Source: Anaerolineae bacterium (GTDB lineage: Bacteria > Chloroflexota > Anaerolineae > Aggregatilineales > JAFGMM01). From it: a DNA stretch of 32,375 bases. A program made the position numbers and the translations under genes. The DNA lies in the NCBI GenBank assembly GCA_016927535.1, contig JAFGMM010000182.1:1-32375 (forward strand). The letters run 5' to 3'. Each line of letters begins with the position of its first letter. Position 1 is the first letter of the stretch. Below, piece after piece: positions 1 to 8,233 of this stretch. The notes under the pieces were generated by a model. The model made no database searches, had not been told where the DNA came from, and saw only the letters and a list, made by a program, of their open reading frames with translations.

Positions 1-6
1 CGGTAA

Positions 7-50
7 GCCCCTCGCCCCTCGTGGGAGAGGGGTTTGGGGAGAGGGGGAGC
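7..50. repeat. Partial copy of the GC-rich hairpin repeat (family A)
   Basis: A C-rich arm followed by a G-rich arm around a GTGGGAGAGGGG core. It matches the hairpins at 4851-4962 and 25772-25888 in layout and core sequence. Only about one half of the full double-hairpin element is present, and it is cut by the window edge or truncated. It lies downstream of the minus-strand sugar isomerase gene. Confidence 0.7.
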
Positions 51-85
51 AGATGTACAAACGGTCAAAATCCTTAAGTTGATGC

Positions 86-135
86 ATCTGGGGGTTTCAA
101 ACCCGCCCCTATACCCAACCTGCCCCTACGCCTTT
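86..135. repeat. GGGTTTcAAACCC-type intergenic repeat (family C)
   Basis: A short palindrome at 92-104 (GGGTTT, one base, AAACCC) is followed by two spaced CCCCTA-type motifs. On the minus strand this reads as GGGGCGGGTTTGAAACCC, a form I recall as a frequent intergenic repeat in Chloroflexota and some other phyla. It lies just downstream of the isomerase stop codon. No terminator U-tract follows, so a termination role is not supported. Confidence 0.45.
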
Positions 136-148
136 TGCGAAACGAAAC

Positions 149-1792
149 TTATCCCACCTTCACATCGCCGCACACGTGCACCCGGATACCCATCGCGTCG
201 AACATCGCGGCTTTGGCGGCGAGCGCTTTGTCGGCGGCCTCCGCCGTGGGCGCGTAAGCGACGTTGATGTGATTGGCCTTGTGGCGCGCCATCATCTGGT
301 CGCGGGTGATGCCGTGCATGACCGCGTGCATGATGGGCCATTGTGGGGTGGTAGTATCCCAGCGGCGCTCGGTCTCTTTGCGCGGCAGCTCGCGCACGGT
401 CGCGCGCCCGATATCGGCGTGCAGTACACCGTCCATGATGAAGACGCGGCTCCACACGATCTCGCCCGGCTTGCTGACGCCCTTGAGCGTGCTGCCGCCC
501 AGCGGAAAATACATCGGCGGCTGGCGCTCGCCGACCGCGCCGGCCCAACCGTTGACGAGGTGGGAGGGCGGCACAGCGCCCGAAATCTCGAACACCCAGA
601 CGTAATCGTCGCCGTAGGGTTCGCCGTAGCGCACATCGTGGAGCGTGGTGGCCGGGTCGAAGCCCATCGCCGTCCAGATGCGGTTGGTCGCCAGCGCATC
701 GACGGCGGCGCCTTGGTCTACCTCGTTGAAGTGCGGGAGCGGCCGGCCGGCGAAAAGCTCCGCGCCGGTCTCGGCGTGGTAGACCGGCGGGCGCTCGACG
801 TTGTTCAGCATCCCCTCCACCAGGTCGGATGCGGGCACCATATCCTTAAGGCCCTGCTGGTACTGGATGCCGATCATCGCGCAGCCGAAGTCGGCGGCGA
901 TGCGCACGGCGGCGATGTACATCTTGCACTGCTGCAAAATCTGCGGCTCGGTCAGGTCGGTTTCCTCGTTCGTGCCCAGGTCGAACTTCATGCCGCGCGC
1001 CTTGAGCCAGTCGTAGATCGCTTGCGCCTCGGCGTCGCCGACCGTGCGCATGGCGGCGACCAGCGCGGATTGGCTCAGCCGCTCTTTGTAGATGCCCATC
1101 GGGTTGAGCATTTCGTCGTCGAAAAGGGCGTTATACATGCCCATGCAGCCCTCGTCGAAGATGCCCATCACGGCCTGCTCCCATTTGAGATGCTTCGCCA
1201 GCGCCTCGCCGAGTTCGCGCTCGGCGGCGGGGAGCTTGCCCAGGTCCAGGTCGCGGACGTGGCTCGTGTCGTGGTCGATCTTGCCTTCTTTGATCCATTG
1301 GCGGATGCCGCTGCGGAAGAATTCGTCGGTGAAATCCTCGCTCCAGATGGTGCTGTACGGGATGCCGGCCCGCGTCATCGAGCCGTTGAGGTTGAGCATC
1401 CCGACCAGGCCGGGCCATTCGCCGCTCCAGTTAGCGACGGTGAGAATGGGGCCGCGATGCGCGCGCAGCCCGGCGAGCACGTGGTGGCTGTACTGCCAGA
1501 CCGATTCGGCGACGATGAGCTTGGCATCGGGGTGGATGTTCTTGAACACATCCATACCCATCCGCTGGTTCCAGATGAAGCCGTGCTGGAGCGTTTCGTC
1601 GTAGGGGTGGCCGCGCTTAACGGTGATGCCCTCTTTTGCGAAGGCTTCGACCAGTTTTTCTTCCATCGCTTTTTGCGCGGGCCAACACATCCGATTCGCC
1701 GAAAGGCGCAGATCGCCGCTGGCGACCAAAATCGCTACGTTGTCCGGCACGGGTTCCGGTTCTTTGATTGCAGGGGTCTGATAAGCTGACAT
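149..1792 (-). CDS. L-fucose/L-arabinose isomerase-family sugar isomerase
   Basis: A 547-residue cytoplasmic protein resembling the L-fucose isomerase fold family, which interconverts aldoses and ketoses using a divalent metal, usually Mn2+. Residues 18-200 form the N-terminal domain (LVASGDLRL near 22-30). Residues 205-225 carry IFDEGCMGMYNA and 298-312 carry ADFGCAMIGIQYQ. The likely metal-binding set is E357 in NEVDQGAAVDAL, an acidic residue near E402 in FEISGAVPPSH, and a His in the ARHKANHINVAY segment (502-513). These assignments come from family pattern, not alignment. Length is close to E. coli FucI (about 590), but the sequence is divergent, so the exact sugar is unknown. The start is well supported: AAGGAG lies about 9 bases upstream of the ATG. 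It is alone on its strand, with a TATAAT box at 1851-1856. A GH4 glycosidase elsewhere in the window fits a sugar-catabolic role. Confidence 0.82.
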   Translation of the reverse strand: MSAYQTPAIKEPEPVPDNVAILVASGDLRLSANRMCWPAQKAMEEKLVEAFAKEGITVKRGHPYDETLQHGFIWNQRMGMDVFKNIHPDAKLIVAESVWQYSHHVLAGLRAHRGPILTVANWSGEWPGLVGMLNLNGSMTRAGIPYSTIWSEDFTDEFFRSGIRQWIKEGKIDHDTSHVRDLDLGKLPAAERELGEALAKHLKWEQAVMGIFDEGCMGMYNALFDDEMLNPMGIYKERLSQSALVAAMRTVGDAEAQAIYDWLKARGMKFDLGTNEETDLTEPQILQQCKMYIAAVRIAADFGCAMIGIQYQQGLKDMVPASDLVEGMLNNVERPPVYHAETGAELFAGRPLPHFNEVDQGAAVDALATNRIWTAMGFDPATTLHDVRYGEPYGDDYVWVFEISGAVPPSHLVNGWAGAVGERQPPMYFPLGGSTLKGVSKPGEIVWSRVFIMDGVLHADIGRATVRELPRKETERRWDTTTPQWPIMHAVMHGITRDQMMARHKANHINVAYAPTAEAADKALAAKAAMFDAMGIRVHVCGDVKVG

Positions 1793-1850
1793 CGTGTTTT
1801 CTCCTTAAAAAGAAAAGCGTGACAAGCGTGTGCGGTGTTTCATGCGCCAG

Positions 1851-1856
1851 ATTATA
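1851..1856 (-). promoter_or_regulatory. Candidate -10 box (TATAAT) for the sugar isomerase
   Basis: The minus strand reads a perfect TATAAT about 59 bases upstream of the isomerase ATG. No good TTGACA-like hexamer lies 16-18 bases further upstream, so an activator or another sigma context may be needed. Confidence 0.45.
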
Positions 1857-1890
1857 CCGTCTATGCGGCGCGTGGCTTGATGGTCGTGCA

Positions 1891-3342
1891 TCACAATTCG
1901 GCGGGATTTATGTCACCTAGCCGCGTCGCCGCGAGCGCCAGCGCCACGTAGAGCCAGAACAGCGTCGAGGCGTGGTGGAAGTCGAGCTTGAAGAAGTAAT
2001 GGTCGAGCATGCCGTTTGCCAGCGCGCCCACCAGCCCGGCGTGTATGCCCAGCCAGATCGTGTCAAGCTCCGAGATGTCGCGGATGCGGCGGGCATACTG
2101 CGCCGCGTAGACGAACACGCCGCCGATAAGCAGCAGGAAAATGCCTGTGCCCAGGATGCCCATGTTAATCAGCATCGTCAGGTATACGTTCGCCACGCCC
2201 AGGTAAATGTCAATCTCCGGCGCGCCGGCGAACCCCACGCCGATCAGCGGGTGGCGGCCTATCGCGGTGAAGGCGTCCTGGTATTCGCCTATACGCATTT
2301 GCGTTGCCAGGTCGGCGACTTGCAGCCCCTCGACGAAGTGCGTGATGTAGTCCTGTGTGGGCGGCAGCAGCAGGAAGATAACCGCGCCGAGCGCGAGCAG
2401 GATTAGCAGCTTGCGGTAGCGCAGCAGCCCAATGAACCCCAGCGCGCAGACGAACGCCACCATCGAGCCGCGCGAGAACGTGAGCACCAGGCACGCCGCC
2501 AGCGCGCCCAGCATTGCCAGGCCGGCCCAGCGCCTCCCGAACAGCGGCGCGTGTGCGAACACCTGCGGCGCGGCCAGCCCCGCGACCATCACCAGCATGC
2601 CGCCCAGCACGTTAGGATCGACCGAGGTGCTGATGGCGCGCTCGTTGAGGGCGGGGTTGTCCTCCACATAGCGGACCACGCCGCCTGATGGGTAGCCAAC
2701 GCTCGCCAGCCGGATCAGCGTCCGCTCGGCCAAGTCGTCGGGCATCACGTAGAGCACGATGCCGGCCAACGCGGCGAGCGTGCCCGCTACGACGACGATG
2801 CGCGCCAGGTTGCGCAGGTCGGGGAGGGTGCGCACGATATCCACAACGACGAACGTAAAGCCCACGCTCAACACCAGGTCGGCGAACTTGCGCACCAGGG
2901 CCGCGTTAATGCCGGCGTGTCCCAGGCCGGCCACGAAGCTAAAGATGAGAATCACGATGAAGGCCAGAATCAGCGGGTGCAGCGGCGTCTTGACGAAGCC
3001 CCAGCGCCGCCCGGTCATCCACTGGAAGAAGTAGACCACCAGCACCGCGCCCATCGCCAGTTCGAGGAAGCTGGGCGTGATGGCAATCTTAAAGGGCAGC
3101 GTGCCGAAGGGTAATAAGCAGATCACGGCGACGACCGCGTACAGCGCGACGTTGAGGTCGGTCAGCATCCAGAGCGCCGCCGCTGCGCCTGCTGCAAAGG
3201 CGAAAGTATAGATCGGGCCGAGCGTCGCCAGCCCGAAGCCGACCAATCCGGCGGCCAGCCCGCATGCGACGCCGACGGCGACGGCGGAGGTTCGCGGGCC
3301 GGCAGCGGCCCGATTGGTTAAAGCGGTGAAGCGAGGGTTCAT
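1891..3342 (-). CDS. O-antigen ligase/polymerase-family membrane protein (Wzy_C-like)
   Basis: A 483-residue polytopic inner-membrane protein with about 11-12 hydrophobic segments. It resembles the O-antigen ligase/Wzy_C family, which joins or polymerises lipid-linked glycans on the outer face of the membrane. Family-typical features are a central TFSRGSMVAF segment after a long hydrophobic run, and a later periplasmic part with R-x-GEYQDAFTAIGRHPLIGVGF followed by the NxYLTMLINMGILG helix. The start is set by MNPRFT at 3342, whose ATG overlaps the upstream gene's TGA as ATGA; a GAAAGG sits about 10 bases upstream. The open frame continues to 4611, but that stretch is antisense-shadow sequence inside the upstream gene. 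It is the last gene of a three-gene operon with two glycan-type membrane proteins. The donor and acceptor glycans cannot be told. Confidence 0.83.
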   Translation of the reverse strand: MNPRFTALTNRAAAGPRTSAVAVGVACGLAAGLVGFGLATLGPIYTFAFAAGAAAALWMLTDLNVALYAVVAVICLLPFGTLPFKIAITPSFLELAMGAVLVVYFFQWMTGRRWGFVKTPLHPLILAFIVILIFSFVAGLGHAGINAALVRKFADLVLSVGFTFVVVDIVRTLPDLRNLARIVVVAGTLAALAGIVLYVMPDDLAERTLIRLASVGYPSGGVVRYVEDNPALNERAISTSVDPNVLGGMLVMVAGLAAPQVFAHAPLFGRRWAGLAMLGALAACLVLTFSRGSMVAFVCALGFIGLLRYRKLLILLALGAVIFLLLPPTQDYITHFVEGLQVADLATQMRIGEYQDAFTAIGRHPLIGVGFAGAPEIDIYLGVANVYLTMLINMGILGTGIFLLLIGGVFVYAAQYARRIRDISELDTIWLGIHAGLVGALANGMLDHYFFKLDFHHASTLFWLYVALALAATRLGDINPAEL

Positions 3343-5660
3343 CGTTTTTCTGCCTTTCGCCGCCACGGGCGCAGCGCCACCACGATCACGAGCAGCAAGG
3401 TCCCGGCGCTGACGGCTGCGCCGGCGGTGAAGCTCAACGGGCGATAGACCATCTCGACGGTGTGCGCGCCCGCCGGGACCGCCACCGCGCGCAGGTAGCC
3501 CCACGCGGTCAGGATATCGACCGGCGCGCCGTCGAGCGTCGCCTGCCAGCCGGGGTAATCGTACTCGCCGAAGAATACAAAAGCGGCCTGCGGCGACCGC
3601 ACCGCTACGGCGATGCGCTCCGGCCCGTAGGCGGTGAAGGTCACGCTGCCGCCGGCCAGCGGCGTAAACGGTTCGGGCCAGTCGCCGGGCTGCGCGTCGT
3701 CGAGCCAGGCCAGCGGGTGCGGCTCGGCCAGTTCGTGCAGGTAGATATCTTGGCCGCCCTCGTGCGCGGCTGCGACGATTTCGCTCTCGACCGGCAGCTC
3801 CGCGCGCGCGCTGAAGACGTAGCGCACACCCAGCAGCCGCCAGCGCAGCGCCTCCGGCAGGCGCAGCAGTTCGTCGTGGCTTGCCAGGCGCAGCGGGCTG
3901 ATCCCTTCGATATCGGCCAGGCCGAGCAGCGCGCCGCAGTTGCCGCCCAGCCCTTCGCGCCCGTCCACGCGGAAGGGCTGAGCCTGGCCGTACAGCGCTT
4001 CGTGAGTCGCCAGTTCGGAGAGATGCGGGCGCTCGCCGGCCGGGACCGGCTCGAAGCTGCGGCCCATGTTCACGCTGAACAGGTCGAACACGACCAGCGC
4101 GACCAGCGCGGCGGTCCAATATGGATAGTCGCCTCCGGACAGCCGCCATGCGAACAAGGCCAGCGTCAGCGCCGCCGTCAGCGCCGCGCGCGCCGCCGCG
4201 TCCAGCAGCGGGGCGTTGCCGTACCAGGCCGGGTCGATGTGCGCGACGAACAGCGCCGCCGCCAATATGAAGATGAGCGCCGCCCCGCCGGCCAGCACGA
4301 GCATGAATCGGCGCGCGAACCGGCGGCTGGTTTCCTGCGCTTGCCCGGCCAGCGACGCGACGCCCTGCCCGGCCAGCATCGCCAGCCCGAACGATACCAC
4401 GAACGCGGCGCGCTCCTGCCCGCGAAAGAGATTCATCCCCGGCGCGAGGTTGTAGGCGACGGCGTAGATTACGGTGTTCCCGCCGAGGCTCAATCCCAGG
4501 CCGGCCAGCGCGACCCCGCCCCAGAACCCTGAGCCGGAGCCGGCGCGTCTGCGCCAGACCGCCGCAATCGCCAGCGCCAACCCTGCCAGCCCCACGTACA
4601 GCGGCGACCAATAGCTTACCAGGTCGGGGGCGAGGAACTGCGCGATATCCCGGACCGGGAAGCCGCCGGCTTTGGCGTCGAAGCTCATGCCGGCGCGCGT
4701 GGTGCGCTGCAAGTATTCCCAGCCGGGCGCGAGCTGCACGGCGGCCAACCCTGCGCCCACCAATCCCAGCACGGCGGCGGCGAGGATGAAGCGCCTGGCC
4801 TTCATCTTGAACCTCTCTTCTGAGAGGGTCTTATAGGTGGACAGGTGGTCTACCTCACCCCCTAACCCCCTCTCCATGTCATGGAGAGGGGGAACCGGAG
4901 CCGCCGAGTCGCGGTCTTCTCCCCCTCTCCACCCGGTGGAGAGGGGGCCGGGGGGTGAGGTATCTGTCCCTGAATTCGCAAGAGCAGGAAGAGGAAACCA
5001 CAGCCGGTATGCGAGATAGGCCAGGCTCATGTAGACGATAAACAGTGCAGTCTGCGGGTGGCCGGCCAGCAAGCTTATCCCCAGCCCCACGCCGGCCAGT
5101 ACCATGCATGCCCAGCCGACCTTGCCCGGCTCGCGCGTCGCCTGGTGGATGCCCAGCAGAACCAGCGGCGTCCATACCGCGCTCTCTAAGATCGCCAGTT
5201 GCAGGATGGGGTAGCCGACGAGATAGCCGCCGTAGGTCCAGGTGAGCGCGGCGACCAATCCCGCCGCCCGGTTCGCGGTCGTCTGCCGCGCGAAGACGTA
5301 CATCAGCGCGCCGGCAAGCCAGTAGTGCGCGATGGCCTCCAGTTGGAGCGCGCCGTAGCTCCAGCCGCCGAATATCCTGCTGAGGTAGATGGCGAACAGG
5401 CGCGGCGGGTAAAACACGGCGGCCTGCGTATCGGCAAGAAAGGGGTGTCCGGCGTTGCTGTACGGGTTCCAGAGCGGGACTTCGCCGGCGAGCAGACGGC
5501 CGGCCTGGTACGCGCTGAAGGCGTAGAACTGCCCGGAGAAGTCGCCTTCTGCCAGCGAGACTTGATCGGCGGGGCCGGCGACCAGCGCGCGCCAGAAGAA
5601 CAGCGCCCACAGCGCGGTGAGCAGCAGCAGCGCGTAGCCGTCCTTGCGATCCATGCGCAT
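3339..5660 (-). CDS. YfhO-like polytopic membrane protein (GT-C type)
   Basis: A 773-residue membrane protein resembling the YfhO family, GT-C-fold proteins linked to glycosylation of envelope polymers. The N-terminal part has the family pattern: EGDFSGQFYAF near residue 38, PLWNPYSNAGHPFLADTQAAVFYPP near 62-86, then about 11 helices. The C-terminal soluble part ends in the characteristic beta module EYDYPGWQATLDG...VPAGAHTVEMVYRP, followed by a final helix and a basic tail. Start: ATG at 5660 overlaps the upstream stop as TAATG, and ATGA joins it to the downstream ligase gene, so the three proteins are probably made together. Odd feature: residues about 234-270 are encoded by a complete double-hairpin repeat element (4851-4962), giving a Pro/Gly-rich peptide (PPGPLS...RGGE) in a loop between helices without breaking the frame. 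Confidence 0.85.
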   Translation of the reverse strand: MRMDRKDGYALLLLTALWALFFWRALVAGPADQVSLAEGDFSGQFYAFSAYQAGRLLAGEVPLWNPYSNAGHPFLADTQAAVFYPPRLFAIYLSRIFGGWSYGALQLEAIAHYWLAGALMYVFARQTTANRAAGLVAALTWTYGGYLVGYPILQLAILESAVWTPLVLLGIHQATREPGKVGWACMVLAGVGLGISLLAGHPQTALFIVYMSLAYLAYRLWFPLPALANSGTDTSPPGPLSTGWRGGEDRDSAAPVPPLHDMERGLGGEVDHLSTYKTLSEERFKMKARRFILAAAVLGLVGAGLAAVQLAPGWEYLQRTTRAGMSFDAKAGGFPVRDIAQFLAPDLVSYWSPLYVGLAGLALAIAAVWRRRAGSGSGFWGGVALAGLGLSLGGNTVIYAVAYNLAPGMNLFRGQERAAFVVSFGLAMLAGQGVASLAGQAQETSRRFARRFMLVLAGGAALIFILAAALFVAHIDPAWYGNAPLLDAAARAALTAALTLALFAWRLSGGDYPYWTAALVALVVFDLFSVNMGRSFEPVPAGERPHLSELATHEALYGQAQPFRVDGREGLGGNCGALLGLADIEGISPLRLASHDELLRLPEALRWRLLGVRYVFSARAELPVESEIVAAAHEGGQDIYLHELAEPHPLAWLDDAQPGDWPEPFTPLAGGSVTFTAYGPERIAVAVRSPQAAFVFFGEYDYPGWQATLDGAPVDILTAWGYLRAVAVPAGAHTVEMVYRPLSFTAGAAVSAGTLLLVIVVALRPWRRKAEKR
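4851..4962. repeat. Complete double-hairpin repeat element (family A) inside a gene
   Basis: A 112-bp segment bounded by inverted TACCTCACCCC (left) and GGGGTGAGGTA (right). Each half is itself a hairpin: CCCCCTCTCCatgtcatGGAGAGGGGG at about 4868-4891, and CCCCCTCTCCacccggtGGAGAGGGGG at about 4921-4946. The same two-hairpin architecture recurs at 25772-25888 and half of it at 7-50. It lies in the coding frame of the YfhO-like gene. It looks like a small non-autonomous mobile repeat; no transposase for it is visible. Confidence 0.85.
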
Positions 5661-8014
5661 TATTCACCCGCTCCCGTCACTCGTATTTTGCTCAAATACA
5701 CAAAATCTTGCTCCTGCTCGTGGCTGCCGGTTATGATGACCAGGCGCTCGAACCCGCCCGCGTCGTTCTGCACGAAGAAACCGATTTCGATAGGGTACAC
5801 GCCGGGCGGCGTGTTGGGGTCGAGCGCGAGCGTGTGCACGTCCTCGATGATGTCGCCCGGCTGCCACGCCGCCGTAGCGATGACATCGCCGCCGGGACCG
5901 GTGGGCCAGGCGTCGCCGTTCGCCCAGATGTGCGTATCCGCGCCGACGACGTGCGCGAAGACGGTATAGTTTGCGTCCATTGTGCTCAGCGCGCGCCAGT
6001 ACAGCGTTAAGGTGAGCGTATCGCCGGGCGCGGCGCGGCGCGCGTCGAGCGCGTAGCCGGCCAGTTCGGCCTTGCCGCCGAAGTTGATGCTTGCCGGGTT
6101 GGGAAAATCGCTCTCTGCTGCCGGCTCTAACGTGATTTCGTGTAGTGAAGCGAAGTCGCGTGCGGATCCGATGTGCATGCGTTCGCAGACCGGGCAGGTC
6201 GTATAGTCGTACAGCCCGACGTTGAGCGTGAGCGTGTCGGGTGTGTAAGCGCTGCCTGGCACCTGGACGACGTAGCGGTCGGCGAAGGTGCGGCCCGGCA
6301 GGAGGTCGCGGGTGGCGAGCAAGCCGACGCCGGGATAGGCGTCGCGCTGCGCAACCGGGACGCCGTTCGAGTCGGTGAGGTGGACGAAGACGCTCCAATT
6401 GCGCGACATGTCGGACAATGTTTTCCAGTACAGGGTAATTTCTACTTGGTCGCCGGGGTGCAGCGCACCGGCGCTCACGTCGCAGCCGAGCAACTGCATG
6501 GCCGGCGCGTCGCTGCCCGGCTCGTAGAAGTCGATGGGTGCAAAGCCGGCGGGCGGTTCGCCGGCGAGTTCGGGCGGCGGCGCGTAGGCGGGCGCAATCC
6601 ACGCGAAGGGCGCGGCTACGGCGCACAGCGCAAAGAACGCCACGACCCCGCCCATCAGCCCGGCGCGCCAGCGTGCGTAGCGCGCCGGCGCCCAGGCGAC
6701 CAGTCCGAACGCCAACCACACCGTGATCGCCGTGATCGCCGAGTAAACGAGCCGCCCTTGTGAACTCCAGGTCGTCGATGCCCACTTTGCCCACGAGACG
6801 AACACGATCACCGGCCACGCCAGCGCCAGCAGCCCGGCGACTGCTCGATTATCAATCTCTCTTTTTCCTTTCTGCTCGGTGTCCTCTATGTCTCTGCGGT
6901 GAGATTTTCCCCTTTGCCGCGCGGATGCAAGGGCATGTATCACTAACCCGGCCAGCCCCGCCAACCCAATCGCGTTGAAGATGGGATAGGTCCAATCCGC
7001 CATCGGCACGTTGAGACCGCCGAACAGCCCCCAATAGCCGTGCAGGAAGGAATCGCGCTCGCGCCAAAGCTGCGCCGCGTCCGCCGGGACCTGCCGCGCG
7101 CCCAGGATTTCGACGAAGACGTTAAGCCCGGTCGGGTCGCCGTATAATTCGATATTGCGCTCGTACCACCAGCCGGCGATCAGGATCGTGAGGAAGGCGG
7201 CGAGCAGCGTCCCCAGCGCAAAGAGCCGCCAATCGCGGCGCCTGTACCACACGTAGAAGAAAGCCGCGCCTGCCAGGATGAGCAGGAAACCGACCGAGTA
7301 CTTTGCCAGCAGCCCCAACCCGCCCACGACGCCAATCGCGGCGAAGCTTTGCAGGGTGGCGTGTTCGGGGTATTTCACCATGCGCACCAGCATGAGCAGC
7401 AGCAGCCCGGAGAGCAGGTTCGACAGGTTGTCGTTGTTCACCGAGCCGCTGATGAACAGGAACATCGGCGTAAATGCCAGCAGCGCCGCCGCGCCGAGCC
7501 GGACTTCGACGCGCTCCGGGAAAAGCTCGCGCGCCAGCGCATAGGTGCAATAGACCGTGCCCGCGCCCATCAGGATCGACAGCAGCCGGATGATGTGCAC
7601 CGCCAGCGCCGTGCCGGTCCAGGGGAAAGCTTCGGCCTCGGCGTTGTGGACGACCAGGTTAGTATTGCCGTCGGGTGTGACGATGCCGTTATCGACGTGC
7701 GGGTTTTCGCGGCGCACGTCGGGCATGTCGGAGGTGTCGATCCAGAAGGTCGCCGCCGCGCCGATGTAATAGTACAACGGCGGTTGGCCGCCTTCCTGCT
7801 TCCACGGGCCGAGGTTGGCGGGGTCCTGGACCGGCAGGGCGCCGTGATGGGCGGCGATATATTGCACCATCGGGTAATGCCAAAGTTCGTCGGACGCCTC
7901 GAAGATGGGCGTGACGGCGCTGTAGAGGGCCGCCAGGATGGTGAAGGCGGTCAAGATGGCGGCGCGAGCGCAGCGCTCGCGCCGTGAGGTTTGCGGGCCG
8001 GTTGGGTATTGCAT
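5660..8014 (-). CDS. GT-C glycosyltransferase-like membrane protein with two C-terminal beta modules
   Basis: A 784-residue protein resembling the PMT/GT39 or DUF2142 group of polyprenyl-phosphate-sugar-dependent transferases. After the first helix comes IFEASDELWHYP (residues 37-48), matching the acidic DE pair in the first external loop of this class. QPPLYYYIGAA follows near residue 76, and about 11-12 helices run to residue 475. The remaining 300 residues are extracytoplasmic and hold two copies of a beta-sandwich module: GDQVEITLYWKTLS..NWSVFVHL near 525-550 and GDTLTLTLYWRALS..NYTVFAHV near 665-690. This paired arrangement is one I associate with Anaerolineae. Residues about 369-387, a charged loop, are encoded by a dispersed repeat (6857-6908). 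No clear Shine-Dalgarno precedes the ATG. It is first in the operon, and its TAA overlaps the next ATG. Confidence 0.8.
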   Translation of the reverse strand: MQYPTGPQTSRRERCARAAILTAFTILAALYSAVTPIFEASDELWHYPMVQYIAAHHGALPVQDPANLGPWKQEGGQPPLYYYIGAAATFWIDTSDMPDVRRENPHVDNGIVTPDGNTNLVVHNAEAEAFPWTGTALAVHIIRLLSILMGAGTVYCTYALARELFPERVEVRLGAAALLAFTPMFLFISGSVNNDNLSNLLSGLLLLMLVRMVKYPEHATLQSFAAIGVVGGLGLLAKYSVGFLLILAGAAFFYVWYRRRDWRLFALGTLLAAFLTILIAGWWYERNIELYGDPTGLNVFVEILGARQVPADAAQLWRERDSFLHGYWGLFGGLNVPMADWTYPIFNAIGLAGLAGLVIHALASARQRGKSHRRDIEDTEQKGKREIDNRAVAGLLALAWPVIVFVSWAKWASTTWSSQGRLVYSAITAITVWLAFGLVAWAPARYARWRAGLMGGVVAFFALCAVAAPFAWIAPAYAPPPELAGEPPAGFAPIDFYEPGSDAPAMQLLGCDVSAGALHPGDQVEITLYWKTLSDMSRNWSVFVHLTDSNGVPVAQRDAYPGVGLLATRDLLPGRTFADRYVVQVPGSAYTPDTLTLNVGLYDYTTCPVCERMHIGSARDFASLHEITLEPAAESDFPNPASINFGGKAELAGYALDARRAAPGDTLTLTLYWRALSTMDANYTVFAHVVGADTHIWANGDAWPTGPGGDVIATAAWQPGDIIEDVHTLALDPNTPPGVYPIEIGFFVQNDAGGFERLVIITGSHEQEQDFVYLSKIRVTGAGE
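6857..6908 (-). repeat. CAGAGAC-type dispersed repeat (family B) inside the GT-C gene
   Basis: On the minus strand this reads CACCGCAGAGACATAGAGGACACCGAG, then an A-rich stretch. It matches the family B copies at 14948-14977, 17169-17200, 22661-22700, 25958-25980 and 26012-26052. It stays in frame and encodes a charged loop (HRRDIEDTEQKGKREI) between membrane helices. Confidence 0.75.
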
Positions 8015-8036
8015 AGCGCGCGGAGTCTACCGAAGG

Positions 8037-8053
8037 TTGGGCGCTTTGCCCAA
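8037..8053. repeat. Short perfect hairpin TTGGGC-N5-GCCCAA
   Basis: A 6-bp perfect stem with loop GCTTT, 23 bases upstream of the GT-C start codon. A similar hairpin (CGGGGC-TTT-GCCCCG) lies at 8137-8151, so this gap seems to collect small palindromes. No function is evident. Confidence 0.4.
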
Positions 8054-8080
8054 TTGCGCGCCGTGCAACTGTGCAGGGTT

Positions 8081-8102
8081 AAAAACCCCGCGCGGGGCGG
8101 GG
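8081..8102 (-). terminator. Probable rho-independent terminator after the LysW-like gene
   Basis: On the minus strand a GC-only stem (CCCCGC / GCGGGG, 5-base loop) is followed directly by TTTTT. It lies 132 bases downstream of the LysW-like stop codon and before the polysaccharide operon, so it would separate the two units. Other pairings of the G-run are possible. Confidence 0.5.
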
Positions 8103-8233
8103 CGGGGATAAGTCTTCTATGGATTGGTTTATCGTATCGGGGCTTTGCCCCGCGCCGGCGATTGGGCCGGTGAACATATCTTTGTGCAAGATACCAGGGC
8201 GGTTCTATTTTGTTGGCGTCTCAAAGATTATGA

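Noticed and set aside
176-1789. 537-residue plus-strand frame across the sugar isomerase
   Set aside because: Antisense shadow of a conserved enzyme in GC-rich DNA; no Shine-Dalgarno and no family pattern.
3343-4611. N-terminal extension of the O-antigen ligase frame to a 906-residue protein
   Set aside because: The extra residues are Arg/Gly/Ala-rich shadow sequence opposite in phase to the well-supported YfhO-like gene; the ATGA junction at 3339-3342 gives the natural start.
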